Assembly (NCBI GenBank): GCA_015698045.1
Contig: BLAL01000208.1
Location: 558,001-622,000, forward strand
Source of the DNA: Rhizophagus clarus
Taxonomy: Eukaryota; Glomeromycota; Glomeromycetes; Glomerales; Glomeraceae
DNA length: 64,000 bases
Reading direction: 5' to 3'
The position numbers and the translations under genes were made by a program. Below the pieces are notes generated by a model that worked only from the letters and a program-made list of their open reading frames with translations, did not search any database and was not told where the DNA came from. Shown one piece after another: positions 12,601 through 23,974 of this stretch (position 1 is the first letter of the stretch; each line of letters begins with the position of its first letter).

Positions 12601-15600
12601 AAAACTAATTATTATTTTACTTGAAGTCAAGAGGCGGTGTTGCTTCCTTGCTCGTCCAATCCGATGAAAAACCATTGGATAATTTAAAAGCCGAATCGGT
12701 AAAGTGGGCTTTTCCTAATTTGTAATTATTATTTATTTATCACGTATTAAACGTATCGTATATTTTTACAGTATCCAGATCCTCCTGAACTTAGAGGCGA
12801 AATGTTTTCTTATTTATCTCTATCAATGATTAGCAATTTATCAGTTCACTTGAATTGTAACTTTTCATTATCCACTGCAAGAAGCAGTATTTTGCAGCCT
12901 GATAGTGATTTTTTACAAGCCGATTGTGTTGATGCAAAATGGAATAGGTATATTTTGTATGAAATTTTGCCAGAATTACACATTAAATTACTTGAAGAGA
13001 TTGCAAAACTTGAAGAGATTAGACACAAGAAAGACAAATCAAACTTCATTCCTCATTTAACAAATAATTTTTGGCCGATCGGCAAAAATTTAACTATGGA
13101 TTTGTACAAGAGTTATGGTCTAAATGTTATTAGAAGTTTGACGTTTGATAAATATAAAATATTCTGGACAGAGGCTAATGGTGGGAAATTTGTTTCGTTA
13201 TCAGATGCAAGAATTATTAATAAAGAAGATACGGTGATTGCGGATATATTAGTCAATTTACATCATCCTGTTCCAATCGTAAAACTTGATGAGGATAAAA
13301 TTGAACAACTAAATGAGATTGTTGGATACAAAAAATTCCCAATCAGCGGAAAATTAGTATGTGAAGAATTACGACTGAGAAATCAAAAGAATAGCATTAT
13401 ACATGAAAGCATTATTAAGAAAAATAAGCATATTCATGATTCATTATTTCAGTTGCTCGACTTTATTCTTAAAGACAAGAATTCTTTTAGAGTTCTTACT
13501 GGATTACCATTGGTTCCGTTGAGCGATGGCTCTGTTGGAAAGTTTGGCGAAGTTTATTACGTTGGAAAACAAAAACATCTGGACTTGTTTCCAAACGCTA
13601 GTTCATCTAAATTTATCTTCACTAAATTACCAGAAAATCTACAGAAAATTTTTAATGATGATGAATTTTCCTTACTTACAAAAATCAAAAAGTTTGATGC
13701 TCCCGCTATTTTAGACCTTTTAGAATACGAATTAACATCCGTAAAGGAATTAAGTTGGGATCCAAATGGAAAATCAATACCAAATATTAGTTGGCTTAAA
13801 GAAATTTGGTCAAAATTAAATAAAGACGCAGAAAATATAGACTTTATTAGACTTTCTAAATTTCCTCTATTACCAGTTATTAAACCTTCCGATATACTTG
13901 TTCAACCTGATACGAAAAAACCACTTTTATATGTACCTGAAAATGGACATACTTTATTTCCAGTATTAGTAAAATTAAAAGTACGCTTTACTAATATGAT
14001 AGTTCCTGACAATGCAAATGAGAACCTTAAAAGATGTATTGTAGATTGTAGCCCGATAAATATTATCCATTCCTTAGAAATAACTCGTTCATCATTAAAT
14101 TTAACAATGAAAGAGTTGTTTGAACATGGTAATTTATCGTCTTCGGATTATGAAAAATTAAGAACATTTATTAAAGAAAATCTTGAAGTTTTAGAAGGTG
14201 AGTTAGAAAAAAAAAAAAAAAAAAAATTGTCTTACAAATTTACTTACTCATTTGTTTTAATAGAATACGGGCAAGTTCAAGAAAAATTTACGAGTATTCT
14301 TAAATCTTTACCCATATGGCCAATACATTCTTGTGAGGACAATTATATTGATGCTACATCTGGGAATCTCTTTACGTACAAACTCAGATTCTTTTCTTTC
14401 TTTCAAAATACCGATATTTACAAATGTAACGAATCAGATTTCAACGCACTAAAGAAATTAGGTGCTACCCTCATAGGTGAATTAGAATATATTGTGCGAC
14501 ACATAATACGGCCAATTTCTACGATGACTCCAGTCCCAACACCTTCCAAAGAATACATCGCTTTTTTGCAGGATGTTTTATCTTCAGAAAATCATCAAGA
14601 GATTGAATTATTCATAAAACATTATCCACTTATACCAAACAAATCACTTACTGCTTTTGTAAAAGCCGATACTCTATATGATACGAACATACTTTTATTC
14701 CGAAGTATTTTTGCGGAAAGAGATTTATTTTTACCGCCAGAATTACAAAACACACCCTATTGTTTAGAAGCCCTTGGAAGGATGGGTCTTAATCGTGAAA
14801 TAAACTGTAGTACATTTATTGATTGTGCAGAAGAAATTGAGTCGCAAATTCAACAAGAAGGAATTCCAGCAAATGTAATTAGAGATCGAGCAAAAAATTT
14901 AGTAAGATATTTATATGAACATGTTGACACTTTAAATTTTAATAGCGGACAATGGAGAAAAATCCTAAGAATTAAATTCGTTCCATCAGAAAAGAATATC
15001 AAAGGTCAAATTTATCAATCTCCGAAAGAAACTTCAGGGTTTGAGCCTTTTGAAAAGCTTTGTTCTCATAAACATAAGAATGTATGCTGGACTCAATGCC
15101 CGTTATTTGATGAAAGTGTTGAACCAACAAAGTTCTCTTTTTTTAATGACAATTATCCGGAAATTGGAAATCCATCAACGGAAAATATTATTGAACATTG
15201 GTTTTTTGTCATTAAACAAATTAGATCATCTGCTTGGAATTCAAAGAGATCTATGGATGATTACGAATCTATTAAAGGTGTAATTAAAGAAATTTACAAA
15301 ATATTGAATGAAATTTCGCAAAATAAAAATAACGATACATTAATTAGATTGAAAATTAATAATCCTGATAAGAAATTATTCTTGAATGATGATTATCCAT
15401 TTGACATATTTGATAAGGAAAACTGGGTAGCGGGAAGAGATCTTATATTTGGTTTACAAGAAGATATTAAAGAGGGAATGTATAAAGTAAAGGATTGTTT
15501 AAAAGAATATAAAGAGTTACTATTACTTGCCGGAGCTCGTGAATTAATAGATTTAAAATCAGATCGGAAGATCAGAAAACATGATCAAAAGGATGCTTTG

Positions 15601-16312
15601 ATCAAAGTTTTACTGAAAAAATTTATAGATCAGCGCGATAATGATCATCATGATGTAATTTTTGTCGTTGGTGATGAGAAAGCAAGGATTGGTGCTAACA
15701 GATACGTGCTTTCAGGTATCAAATTTTTACTATATATTAATTTATTTAATTTTTTTTTTTTTTTTTTTTAACTAATTCTTTTTATTTTACATAGCTGCTT
15801 CAACACATTTTGAAAGAATGTTTTGCGGTGGTTTAAGTGAATCAACAGAAAGCAAAATCGAGGTTATAATTAAAGATATTCGGCCAGAAGTATTTCAAGT
15901 ATTACTTCGATGGTTGTATGGCCAACCTTTTGAAGAAGCGACAAAATCTATTTTGCGAAATCCAGAAGAATTTAATAAAACGGACCAAGAATGTTATGAA
16001 ACTTATTTTTTATCATTTCTGGTTGACGTGTTAAAAGTAACTGACATTTATAGTGTCGAAAGACTTAAAGATGAAGTAGAAGATATTATTATAACCGGTT
16101 CATTTATCAGTGTATGTAATGTATGCGAAATTTTATTATGGTCAAAAGAGTGTAAAGCAACACAATTAAAAAATCATTGTAAAAAGTATATCGAATTAAA
16201 TAAGGAACTTGTTACAGAGCAAAGATTAGAATATTGCGCAAATGCCACGAGCGAACAAGAAAGGTTAGAAGAATCAGAAATGTTAGAATTATTATTGAAA
16301 GATGATGAATAA
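6700..16312 (+). CDS. Gene B: complete two-repeat sacsin-like ATPase with C-terminal BTB
   Basis: Twelve exons: 6700-7084, 7186-7982, 8062-8112, 8185-9458, 9545-11328, 11413-11495, 11572-11610, 11693-12562, 12627-12698, 12772-14197, 14264-15715, 15795-16312; about 2,916 residues. Repeat 1 has the GHKL N-box VLREILQNSDDAK (Glu45, Asn49, Asp52), then MGVGFNSIYHITD and GTIFRYPLR. Repeat 2 has FKEFLQ/NADDAK (Glu1468, Asn1472), KIGKFGIGFN (about 1542-1551) and GTLFRLPLR. Both ATP sites keep their key residues. A BTB/POZ domain follows from about residue 2718 (HHDVIFVVGD, NRYVLS, FERMF, LLRWLYGQ). Sacsin repeats belong to the HSP90-type ATPases; human sacsin has three repeats with a J domain and HEPN, while here there are two with a BTB. 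The likely role is an ATP-dependent chaperone or client receptor feeding a Cullin-3 ligase (inferred). The start was chosen as the first ATG ahead of the N-box; gene E starts in the same context (acgagaaa-ATG-tc). Intron 14198-14263 has no in-frame stop. Confidence 0.9.
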
Positions 16313-16722
16313 TGATCAAATTCTATTATTTTATTTTATTTAATTAATTTATTTCATTTTTCATTATTTAAAATTGTAAAGTCAATTTGTATAAAGTTTT
16401 TTTTTTTTTTTCTTAGAGAAAAATCAATTTTTTGTTAATAAATTATTTTAAAACATTCAATACACAATACCGACGATACTAAACAAATTTCTATAATTGC
16501 ATTCTTGAAATTGCTCGAATCAATAAATGCCATAAAATTATTGTTCATATCGATATCGAATACGGTCAGTTCTTTTTCGTACTCCACGTACAAGATTATC
16601 AAGATTCGAGCAAGTAGTATGACCAAGTACAAAGACCTTGATTAGGTTATGAAGTTCGTAACTAATAAATAAATAAATAAACATGACAAATTCCGAACAT
16701 CGAATTATCTTTCGTTAAAAAG
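16313..16722. other. Spacer between genes B and C
   Basis: No coding remnant of a first sacsin repeat is visible here, although gene C lacks that half. A small (aaat) microsatellite lies near 16664-16680. The minus-strand open frame at 16435-16632 has no family signature and I do not call it. Confidence 0.5.
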
Positions 16723-19700
16723 ATGAAATTAACTAACAATAATTATACCGGAGATATGGATTGGGAGAAACATGAGCAAAATGAATCTTTAACAACTAGG
16801 ATTAAAAATATTATTAAGGTAAGTCATAATTTATTACTGAATTTTATTTACATCGAATTTTAAGATTCTAATATACTGTATATTTTCGGATGAATAGGAT
16901 TATTCGATAAATTCGTTATTCAAAGAGTTTCTTCAAGTGAGTAATGTATTTTTAATTGTTTTTAAAAATGTGTGTGGATTTATGAGCGTAATTACGAGAC
17001 GTAATTTTTCGATGAATGATAATTTACAATGATATAGAATGCAGACGATGCTAAGGCCACACGTTTTAAAATAACTGTGGATGAAAGACGAATATTTCAG
17101 CACAATGGCCGAAAATATTTATCAGAAGAGATGGAAGATTGGCAAGGTCCTGCGATATGGATTTATAATGATGCAGAATTTTCCCCTAAAGACTTTCAAG
17201 CTTTGATCAAACTTGGAACTGGAGGAAAATCTAATGACGAGACTAAGATCGGAAGATTCGGAATAGGATTTAATTGCGCTTTTCATATTACAGATTTACC
17301 TAGCTTTGTAAGCGGAAGATATATTGTATTTTTAGATCCAAATGCAAAATACCTTCCAACACAAGGATATCCTCCTAGAAGGCCAAGAGGTACTCGAATT
17401 GATTTTATTGGTAAGGAATTTAAGAAATATTTTCCGGAACAATGCTATCCTTACGAGGCATTAGGTTGTAATTTTTCAGAGGAATTTAAAGGAACACTAT
17501 TTAGGCTTCCACTTAGGACTTCTAAAACAGCAAAAAAAAGTGAAATTTCAGATCAAGTTTTTGAGATCAGAGATATCTTGCAATTATTTAACGGGATCCA
17601 AAGTAATAAAGAGATGTTATTTTTAAGGAATATAGAATCGTGTAGCTTTTATCACATGAGACAACAGAATTCTCAATTGATATGGGAAGCGCAAATTAAT
17701 ATGTCAGATAAAGACCGTGAAATTCGTAAAAGTGTCACTGATACCGCTCAATTATATCAAATGGACATTGAAATTATTCGAAATAATAAAAATAATAAAA
17801 AGGTATCAGAAATATGGCTTTTATGTACAGGAGGAAATCAGTGTTCTATTCTTAAACAAGACTTAAAAGGATTTTCAGAAAAAATGCGACTCAAGGTAAT
17901 TTGTAATTATGTACGGTATATAATACTTTGGTGAAACTAAAAATTGATACTCTTTTTATTAATCAAGCCAAGAGGTGGGGTTGCATCCTTGCTTGCTCAA
18001 TCCGATAGAAAATCATTTGCTGAATTAAGGGCTGAATCGGTAATTTTTTTATTGTAAAAAAAAAAAAAAAAACGATTACTTAAAGAAAAAAAAACAAAAT
18101 AATAATTTCTTATTTATTATCATAGTTTCCGAATCCTCCTGAACTTAAAGGAGAAATTTACTCATATTTATCATTATCAATATGTACCAATTTGGGAGTC
18201 CATTTAAATGGGAATTTTTCTCTATCTAGTCCAACTCCACAATCTGAAAATGATTTCTTACAAGCTGACTGTGATGATGCAAAATGGAATCGTTATATTT
18301 TATATGATGTTTTGCCTCTTTTGCATAGTAAGCTACTTGATGAGGTTGTAAGGCTTGAAGAAATTAGATACAATAACAATAGAGCTGGTTTCATCCCACA
18401 TACTTTAAATAATCTTTGGCCAATTACAAAAAATTTAACCATGGGACTATACAAGAGTTACGGCGCAAATGTTATTAAAAATGGTAATAATAGAATTTAT
18501 TGGACCGAAGCAAACGGTGGTAAATTTATATCATTAAGAGAAGGCAAAATTATTGAAGGAGAAGAAACAATGATTGGCGATATTTTGGGAGAATTGGGGA
18601 TTTCAGTTTTAAAACTTGACAAGGAAAAACTTGAACAAATCAAGGAGATTGCTAAAAATAAAAGAAACCTAGATTTTAAATATAAAATCATTAGTGGAAA
18701 AGAAGTTTGTGGTAAATTGCGAGGAAAAGATAGCTTTATGAATTCTTTTATGCGAAAGAATAGTGAATCAATACTCTTATTACTCCGCTTTATTCTTAGT
18801 AGAATTGATGTTTCTTTTGAAAATCTTTATGGATTACAATTGGTTCCATTGAATGATGGATCTGTTGGAACGTTCGGTAAAATATATTACGTTGGAAAAC
18901 GAAAGCATATAGACTTGTTCCCAAATGTTGGGCCATCAAAATTTGTTCGTGTTGATTTACCACACGATCTAGAAAAAGTTTTTAAACGGGATGAACTTTC
19001 TGTACTAAATATCAGACAGTTTGATTCTGCTGCAACCTTAGATCTTTTGTTCTTAGAATTTCCATATAAAAATATTAAGGAATTGGATTGGGATCCTAAT
19101 GGTAATTCTATACCAAATGACCGATGGCTAAAAGAAATTTGGTCAAAACTTATGTCCTCTAAAACTATAGAATTCGCAAAGCTTTCAAAATTACCTCTCT
19201 TACCAATGATTCAACCTTCTGAGAAACTCGTTCAACTTGACATAACAAATCCGCTTTTAAATATTGAACACGCGAGTTATTTATATCCAGTATTAAAAAA
19301 GCTTAAGTTACGATTCACTAATATGAAATTTCCGGATAACGCTAATTCAAATCTCAAACAATGTGTATTGCCATACAACCCAGTTAATATTGTCAATGTC
19401 TTGGAGAGGAATCGTATTTTATTAAACTTGACTATGGAACAATTATTTAAAACTAGTTATCTTTCAAATAAGGATTACGAAATGTTCAGGATATATATTA
19501 AGGATAATCATGAAGATTTTAAAAGTGAGTGAATGATAAATTATTAAATTCTTTGACTATTTTAATAACTCGATAATAAATTACCAACTTCAAATCATAA
19601 TAGGACTAATTCAAAATCAAGAATTTTTGAATATTCTTCGTTCATTACCAATATGGCCAGTACATTCTTGTGATGATAAGTTTATTGATGCCGAATCTGG

Positions 19701-21557
19701 AATCCTTCTTCCGCACAATCTTCCATTTTTTTCCTTTCAACAAAATGATGATTTTTACAAGTGTGATGAATTTGAATTTCGTATTCTCTTTGGTTTAAAT
19801 GTTACTTATATAGATGAAGAAGAGTATTTTAAAGACTATTTCATACCTCATCACATAAATACAACACCATCCCGAAATTATATTACTTTCATGCAGAGAA
19901 TTTTATCTTTAGGAAAGAGAGAAATCGAGCGATATTTTGAATTATATCCATTAATCCCAAATAAATCACTTACAGCTTTGGTAAAGGCCAATACTTTATA
20001 TGACATAACTGTCCCTTTATTCTGCAATGTTTTTGAGGGTTCCGACAATTTTTTACCTACAATATTTTATAGTAATACGATTTGGGTGACAGCATTGAAA
20101 AGAATTGGTCTTAAGTATCAAGTGAATTGTAAAACCATCATTGAATGTGCACGAGAGATCGAGTCACAATTTCAAAATGATCAATATCCAACAAATGTAG
20201 TCAGATATCGGGCGAAATCTGTGATAGATTATTTATATGAACATACTGAAACTTTAAATTTCTCAAGTGGACAATGGTCAGAAATTATGCAAATAAAGTT
20301 CGTTCCATCAGAAAAAAATTTTCAAAATTCATTGTATGAAGATGCCAAAGAAACTTCTGGATATGAAAGCTTTGCAGTTCTTTGTTTTCAAAGATATAAA
20401 GAAGTATGTTGGACGCAAAAGCCTTTATTCGATAAAAGTGTTGAACCTAATGACTTATTTCTTCAACGTCGACCTAAAATTGGAAAACCATCTCCAAAAG
20501 ATGTTATTAATCATTGGTCTTTTGTTATTGAGAAAATTAAATCAAAATCTTTTATTTGGAAATCTTCAGAAAATTATAGTGTTGTTAAGAAAATAATCCA
20601 AAGAATTTATGAAATAATGAACGAATTTTCGAAAGAAGATCCTGGGTTAAGTATTGACGCCGAAGAGAAATTATTCTTGAATGGGGAAGATCCATTTGAT
20701 GAAGAAAATTGGATAGCAGGAAGTGAGCTTGTATTTGGATTAAAAGAAGACGTTAAGGGATATAAGTATGAAGTTAAAGAAGTTAAAGAATATTTAATGC
20801 CTTATAAGGATTTATTAATACTTGCTGGAGCCCATGAGTCAGATTTCAAATCAATTTCAAAAACCATAATATATGAACAAAAGGATGTGATAATTAATTC
20901 TTTAATAAATAAACTTATAAAGGAACCTGATGATAAATTTCATGATGTAGTTTTTATTGTTGGTGAGGAAAAAGTAAGGATTGGTGCTAACAAATATGTA
21001 CTTTCAGGTATATTAATTTTTTTTTTTTTTTCCATAAGCTTTAAAGATAATCCCTTATTAATATTCTTTATTTTATAGCTGCTTCGACACATTTTGAAAA
21101 AATTTTTTATGGCGGCTTAAGTGAAACAACAAATAATGAAATCAACGTTCCAATAAATATTCAACCAGATACATTTCGAAGATTTCTTCAAGTGCTATAT
21201 GGGCAATCAATCGAAGAAATAATTAAACCTATTCTTTTCAAGGCAGACGATTATTTAACTTTTTTATTTGACCTTTTAAAATTAACGGAATTTTATAATG
21301 TTGAATTAATTAAAAATAAAATAGAAGATATCATTATAAAAGGTCAGTATATTAATATTAATAATATTTGTAAAATTATAAAACATTCAAAGGAATGTAA
21401 CGCACAACGATTAAGAAATTATTATGAAGAATATATAAAATTAAATAAGAAATTTATTAAAGAACAATTATTGGAACTTTGTAAAAATGCGACAAATTAT
21501 GAGGAAATATTAGAAATATCACAAAAATCACAAATGTTAGATTCATTACTCAAATGA
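16723..21557 (+). CDS. Gene C: half-size sacsin-like protein, one ATPase repeat plus BTB
   Basis: Seven exons: 16723-16818, 16898-16936, 17038-17895, 17968-18039, 18126-19524, 19604-21007, 21079-21557; about 1,448 residues. The ATG at 16723 is the only in-frame start after an upstream stop and gives MKLTNNNYTGDMDWEKHEQN, which merges into the paralogous exon (NDYNGDMDWEKYEQN in gene E). The protein has only the second GHKL repeat (FKEFLQ/NADDAKATRF, KIGRFGIGFN, GTLFRLPLR), followed by the linker and BTB (FHDVVFIVGE, NKYVLS, FEKIF, FLQVLYGQ). The first repeat is absent. Sequence to about 20745 is very close to gene E, introns included, so this is a recent 5'-truncated duplicate. It may act as a single-ATPase variant, a competitor of the full-length proteins, or be on its way to a pseudogene, though its frame is intact throughout. 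Cullin-3 recruitment through the BTB is inferred. Confidence 0.8.
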
Positions 21558-23365
21558 TTAATAAATTTATTGAATTATTGAAATAGAGTAATTGAATATA
21601 CTAAAAATGTTTTAGATTAGTTAGGATAATACAAGGAGTTATTAGAACCGGACAATTAATAATAAGAATTCTCGTTTGTTATTATACATTTAAAGACGGA
21701 ATAGGAGTAGGTCCAGATTGTGTTTAGGATAGGGAAAACTTTGACATAATACTAATAATTTAAAATAATAATAAAATTTTTTAATGTTGCAAAAGTATTA
21801 TTATTTAATAAATGAATTTTGGTGTTAAAAGATTTTCTTAAGAACCAACATGTCGGATATAATTGTCCGAGATCACTAGTATTTCCTAGCACAAGGCCGA
21901 AATTTTACGAAACTTAAAAAAAAAAAAATTTTCCTTTTTTTTACTTGAAATAAAAAATTTATGACGCATGATAACATTAACAGTGATTTAACATAATGCC
22001 CCAATTTGTTAATAATAAATTATATATTTTTGGAAAGAATCTGCTAAAAAGATTTCTTTATGCTATTATTGTTTTTTTTCAGCGACATTGACTGGTGCTA
22101 CGTTTGGTTAAACGTATCAGAATTGTTTGACAAAAGTGCTATTGAATGATGATCCCCGTTAAAACCCGATGAACCGAAAAATTCATACAAAGAAAATAGA
22201 ATGACAGGTTAATATTTTGTAAATATTTTTCTTGCATGCAAATCACGATTTAAGTTTATCCTTACACTATTCCAAATATATCCACAAAGAACGTAATTAA
22301 CTTTTATTATAGAAGTTTATTCATTTGCCATTCATATTTATTTGAAACGTTTTAAGTTTAAGCTTTTATTACTTCTTTTAACTTCAACGAGAACATTGAG
22401 AAAAAAAACTCCTTTTAATTTTAATTTAATTTAATATTTAAATAGAATTTTATTAAAACTCAAAATTTTTTGTAAATAAAATATAATATATTTTTTTATA
22501 TTATTATAAGACGTCCAATATTATGTATAATACTAAATAAGAAATTTACTATCCACTTATTGTTGGATGAAATTTTAAAAGAAAAGATATCATGCTAAAT
22601 AAAAAAATATTATATATGTATGCATATATATATATATTTTTTTAAAAAAAAAAAATGTTTATTTATTTATTTTTATTTATTTGTTTATTATCTAAAAAAA
22701 AAAATATTATTTATTTATTATTAAATAAATATTTGCATATATTATTTATTACATACTAAAATTGAATGTTAAATTTCTCGTTTAAGATAAAAAAGGAATT
22801 CTATAAAATTCTTTAATTTTAATAATCATCGTAAAATTAATAAAAATTGTTATTGTTAGTATAATTATTAACATTTTCATCTATTAAAAGTAAAAAAAAA
22901 AAGTATTCTGTTCTCAAAATAGTCGAACAAAGAATTCTTCCCATGTAACGAAAGGGGAGTTTTAATGACACCATGACACCAGACTGGAGTTACGGGTGTG
23001 ACATGCATTATTATTTGTTTCATGATAAACACCACTCAACAATTATTGTGTAACGGTTTAGAATGCGGTTTATCGATCGATTTTTTATACCCTTGAATTA
23101 CCTCTAAGGATATAATGATAATTATGACTACAGTATTGGAAAATAACGAAAAATCTTTTTAAATATATTCAAACTAGGTTAATTAATTATATTAATCCGA
23201 TTATTTTATTTTATTTTATTTTTTGTATAAATATTAGCTCGATTTTCTCTACATTCTCATGTTCAAAGATTTTTTTTTTTTTTATAAAAAAAAAAAAAAA
23301 CTTATCTTTACAATCTTTACAATCTTTACATATACATACATTTATTTTATATATATAATTTTAAA
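21558..23365. other. Intergenic A/T-rich DNA upstream of the HMG-box gene
   Basis: I see no gene. The region holds A/T-rich sequence, a short (at) microsatellite near 22618-22645 and several homopolymer runs. The stretch from about 22920 to 23050 is richer in G/C than its surroundings but shows no coding signal. Confidence 0.5.
23226..23233 (+). promoter_or_regulatory. Candidate TATA box of the HMG-box gene
   Basis: TATAAATA lies 133 bp before the ATG at 23366, leaving room for a transcript leader of about 100 bases. In DNA this rich in A/T such a match is weak evidence; a second TATATATAA run sits much closer to the ATG (about 23348-23356). Confidence 0.3.
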
Positions 23366-23974
23366 ATGCCTAAAGTTTCCTCAAGACAAAAAAATCACAA
23401 ACATAATACTTCATCCGTAGATAATAATATCGAAGCAGGAAATTCAAATTTGAAGGATGATAAAAAGAACAATAATAATAATAAAAAAAATCAAAATTAT
23501 TTAATTGATAATGATCTCGCTGATTTAAAACCATCTTTTCCTACAACTATAACTATGAAAGATTTAATCAGAAATGCAGTTAATTCTTACTCCAGACGAT
23601 CACTCCCAAACGCTTTCTTCGCATATAGAATGGCTCTAATCAATGAATATCGTATTAAAAATCGTAAATTACCCCGCATGGGAGAAATCTCAAAAATCGC
23701 TAAAAGTTTTTGGGATTTAGAACCTGAATACGTAAAAGAATCTTACAAAACTTTAACCAGAGATGCCAAATCATTGTATAAACAGAATCAAATTGTATTG
23801 GATAAAAATATGAATTATATCAAACATAATAATCATGCTGTTAACCAAAATACTACTTTTCATAATTTTACTTTTAATTCCATAAATTTTCCGAATCCTT
23901 CTCAAAATAATAATGATAATTCTCCTAATAATAATAATAATAATAATAGAAAATTTGAACATATAATGACTTAG
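23366..23974 (+). CDS. HMG-box protein, MATA_HMG type
   Basis: Single-exon gene of 202 residues. A charged, Asn-rich N-terminus (residues 1-50) leads into one HMG box at about residues 80-140, with the signature PNAFFAYRMALINEYR, then LPRMGEISKIAKSFWDLEP and VKESYKTLTRDAKSLYK. The pattern of aromatic and basic positions matches fungal MATA_HMG domains, which are sequence-specific DNA binders of the mating-type class, so the product is a probable nuclear transcription factor. The C-terminus is low-complexity with a run of Asn codons (near 23924-23950). Rhizophagus genomes are known for many MATA_HMG paralogues, so this copy should not be taken as a mating-type locus; no homeodomain pair or other mating gene is next to it. 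It lies between sacsin gene C and the Kelch kinase gene, in the same direction. Confidence 0.88.
   Translation: MPKVSSRQKNHKHNTSSVDNNIEAGNSNLKDDKKNNNNNKKNQNYLIDNDLADLKPSFPTTITMKDLIRNAVNSYSRRSLPNAFFAYRMALINEYRIKNRKLPRMGEISKIAKSFWDLEPEYVKESYKTLTRDAKSLYKQNQIVLDKNMNYIKHNNHAVNQNTTFHNFTFNSINFPNPSQNNNDNSPNNNNNNNRKFEHIMT

Noticed and set aside
16435-16632. Minus-strand open frame of 65 residues between genes B and C
   Set aside because: No start context, domain or splice partner, and no similarity to the neighbouring genes.
23366-23974. Mating-type locus
   Set aside because: Only one HMG gene is present, without a homeodomain pair or other mating-locus genes, and this family is multi-copy in such fungi.
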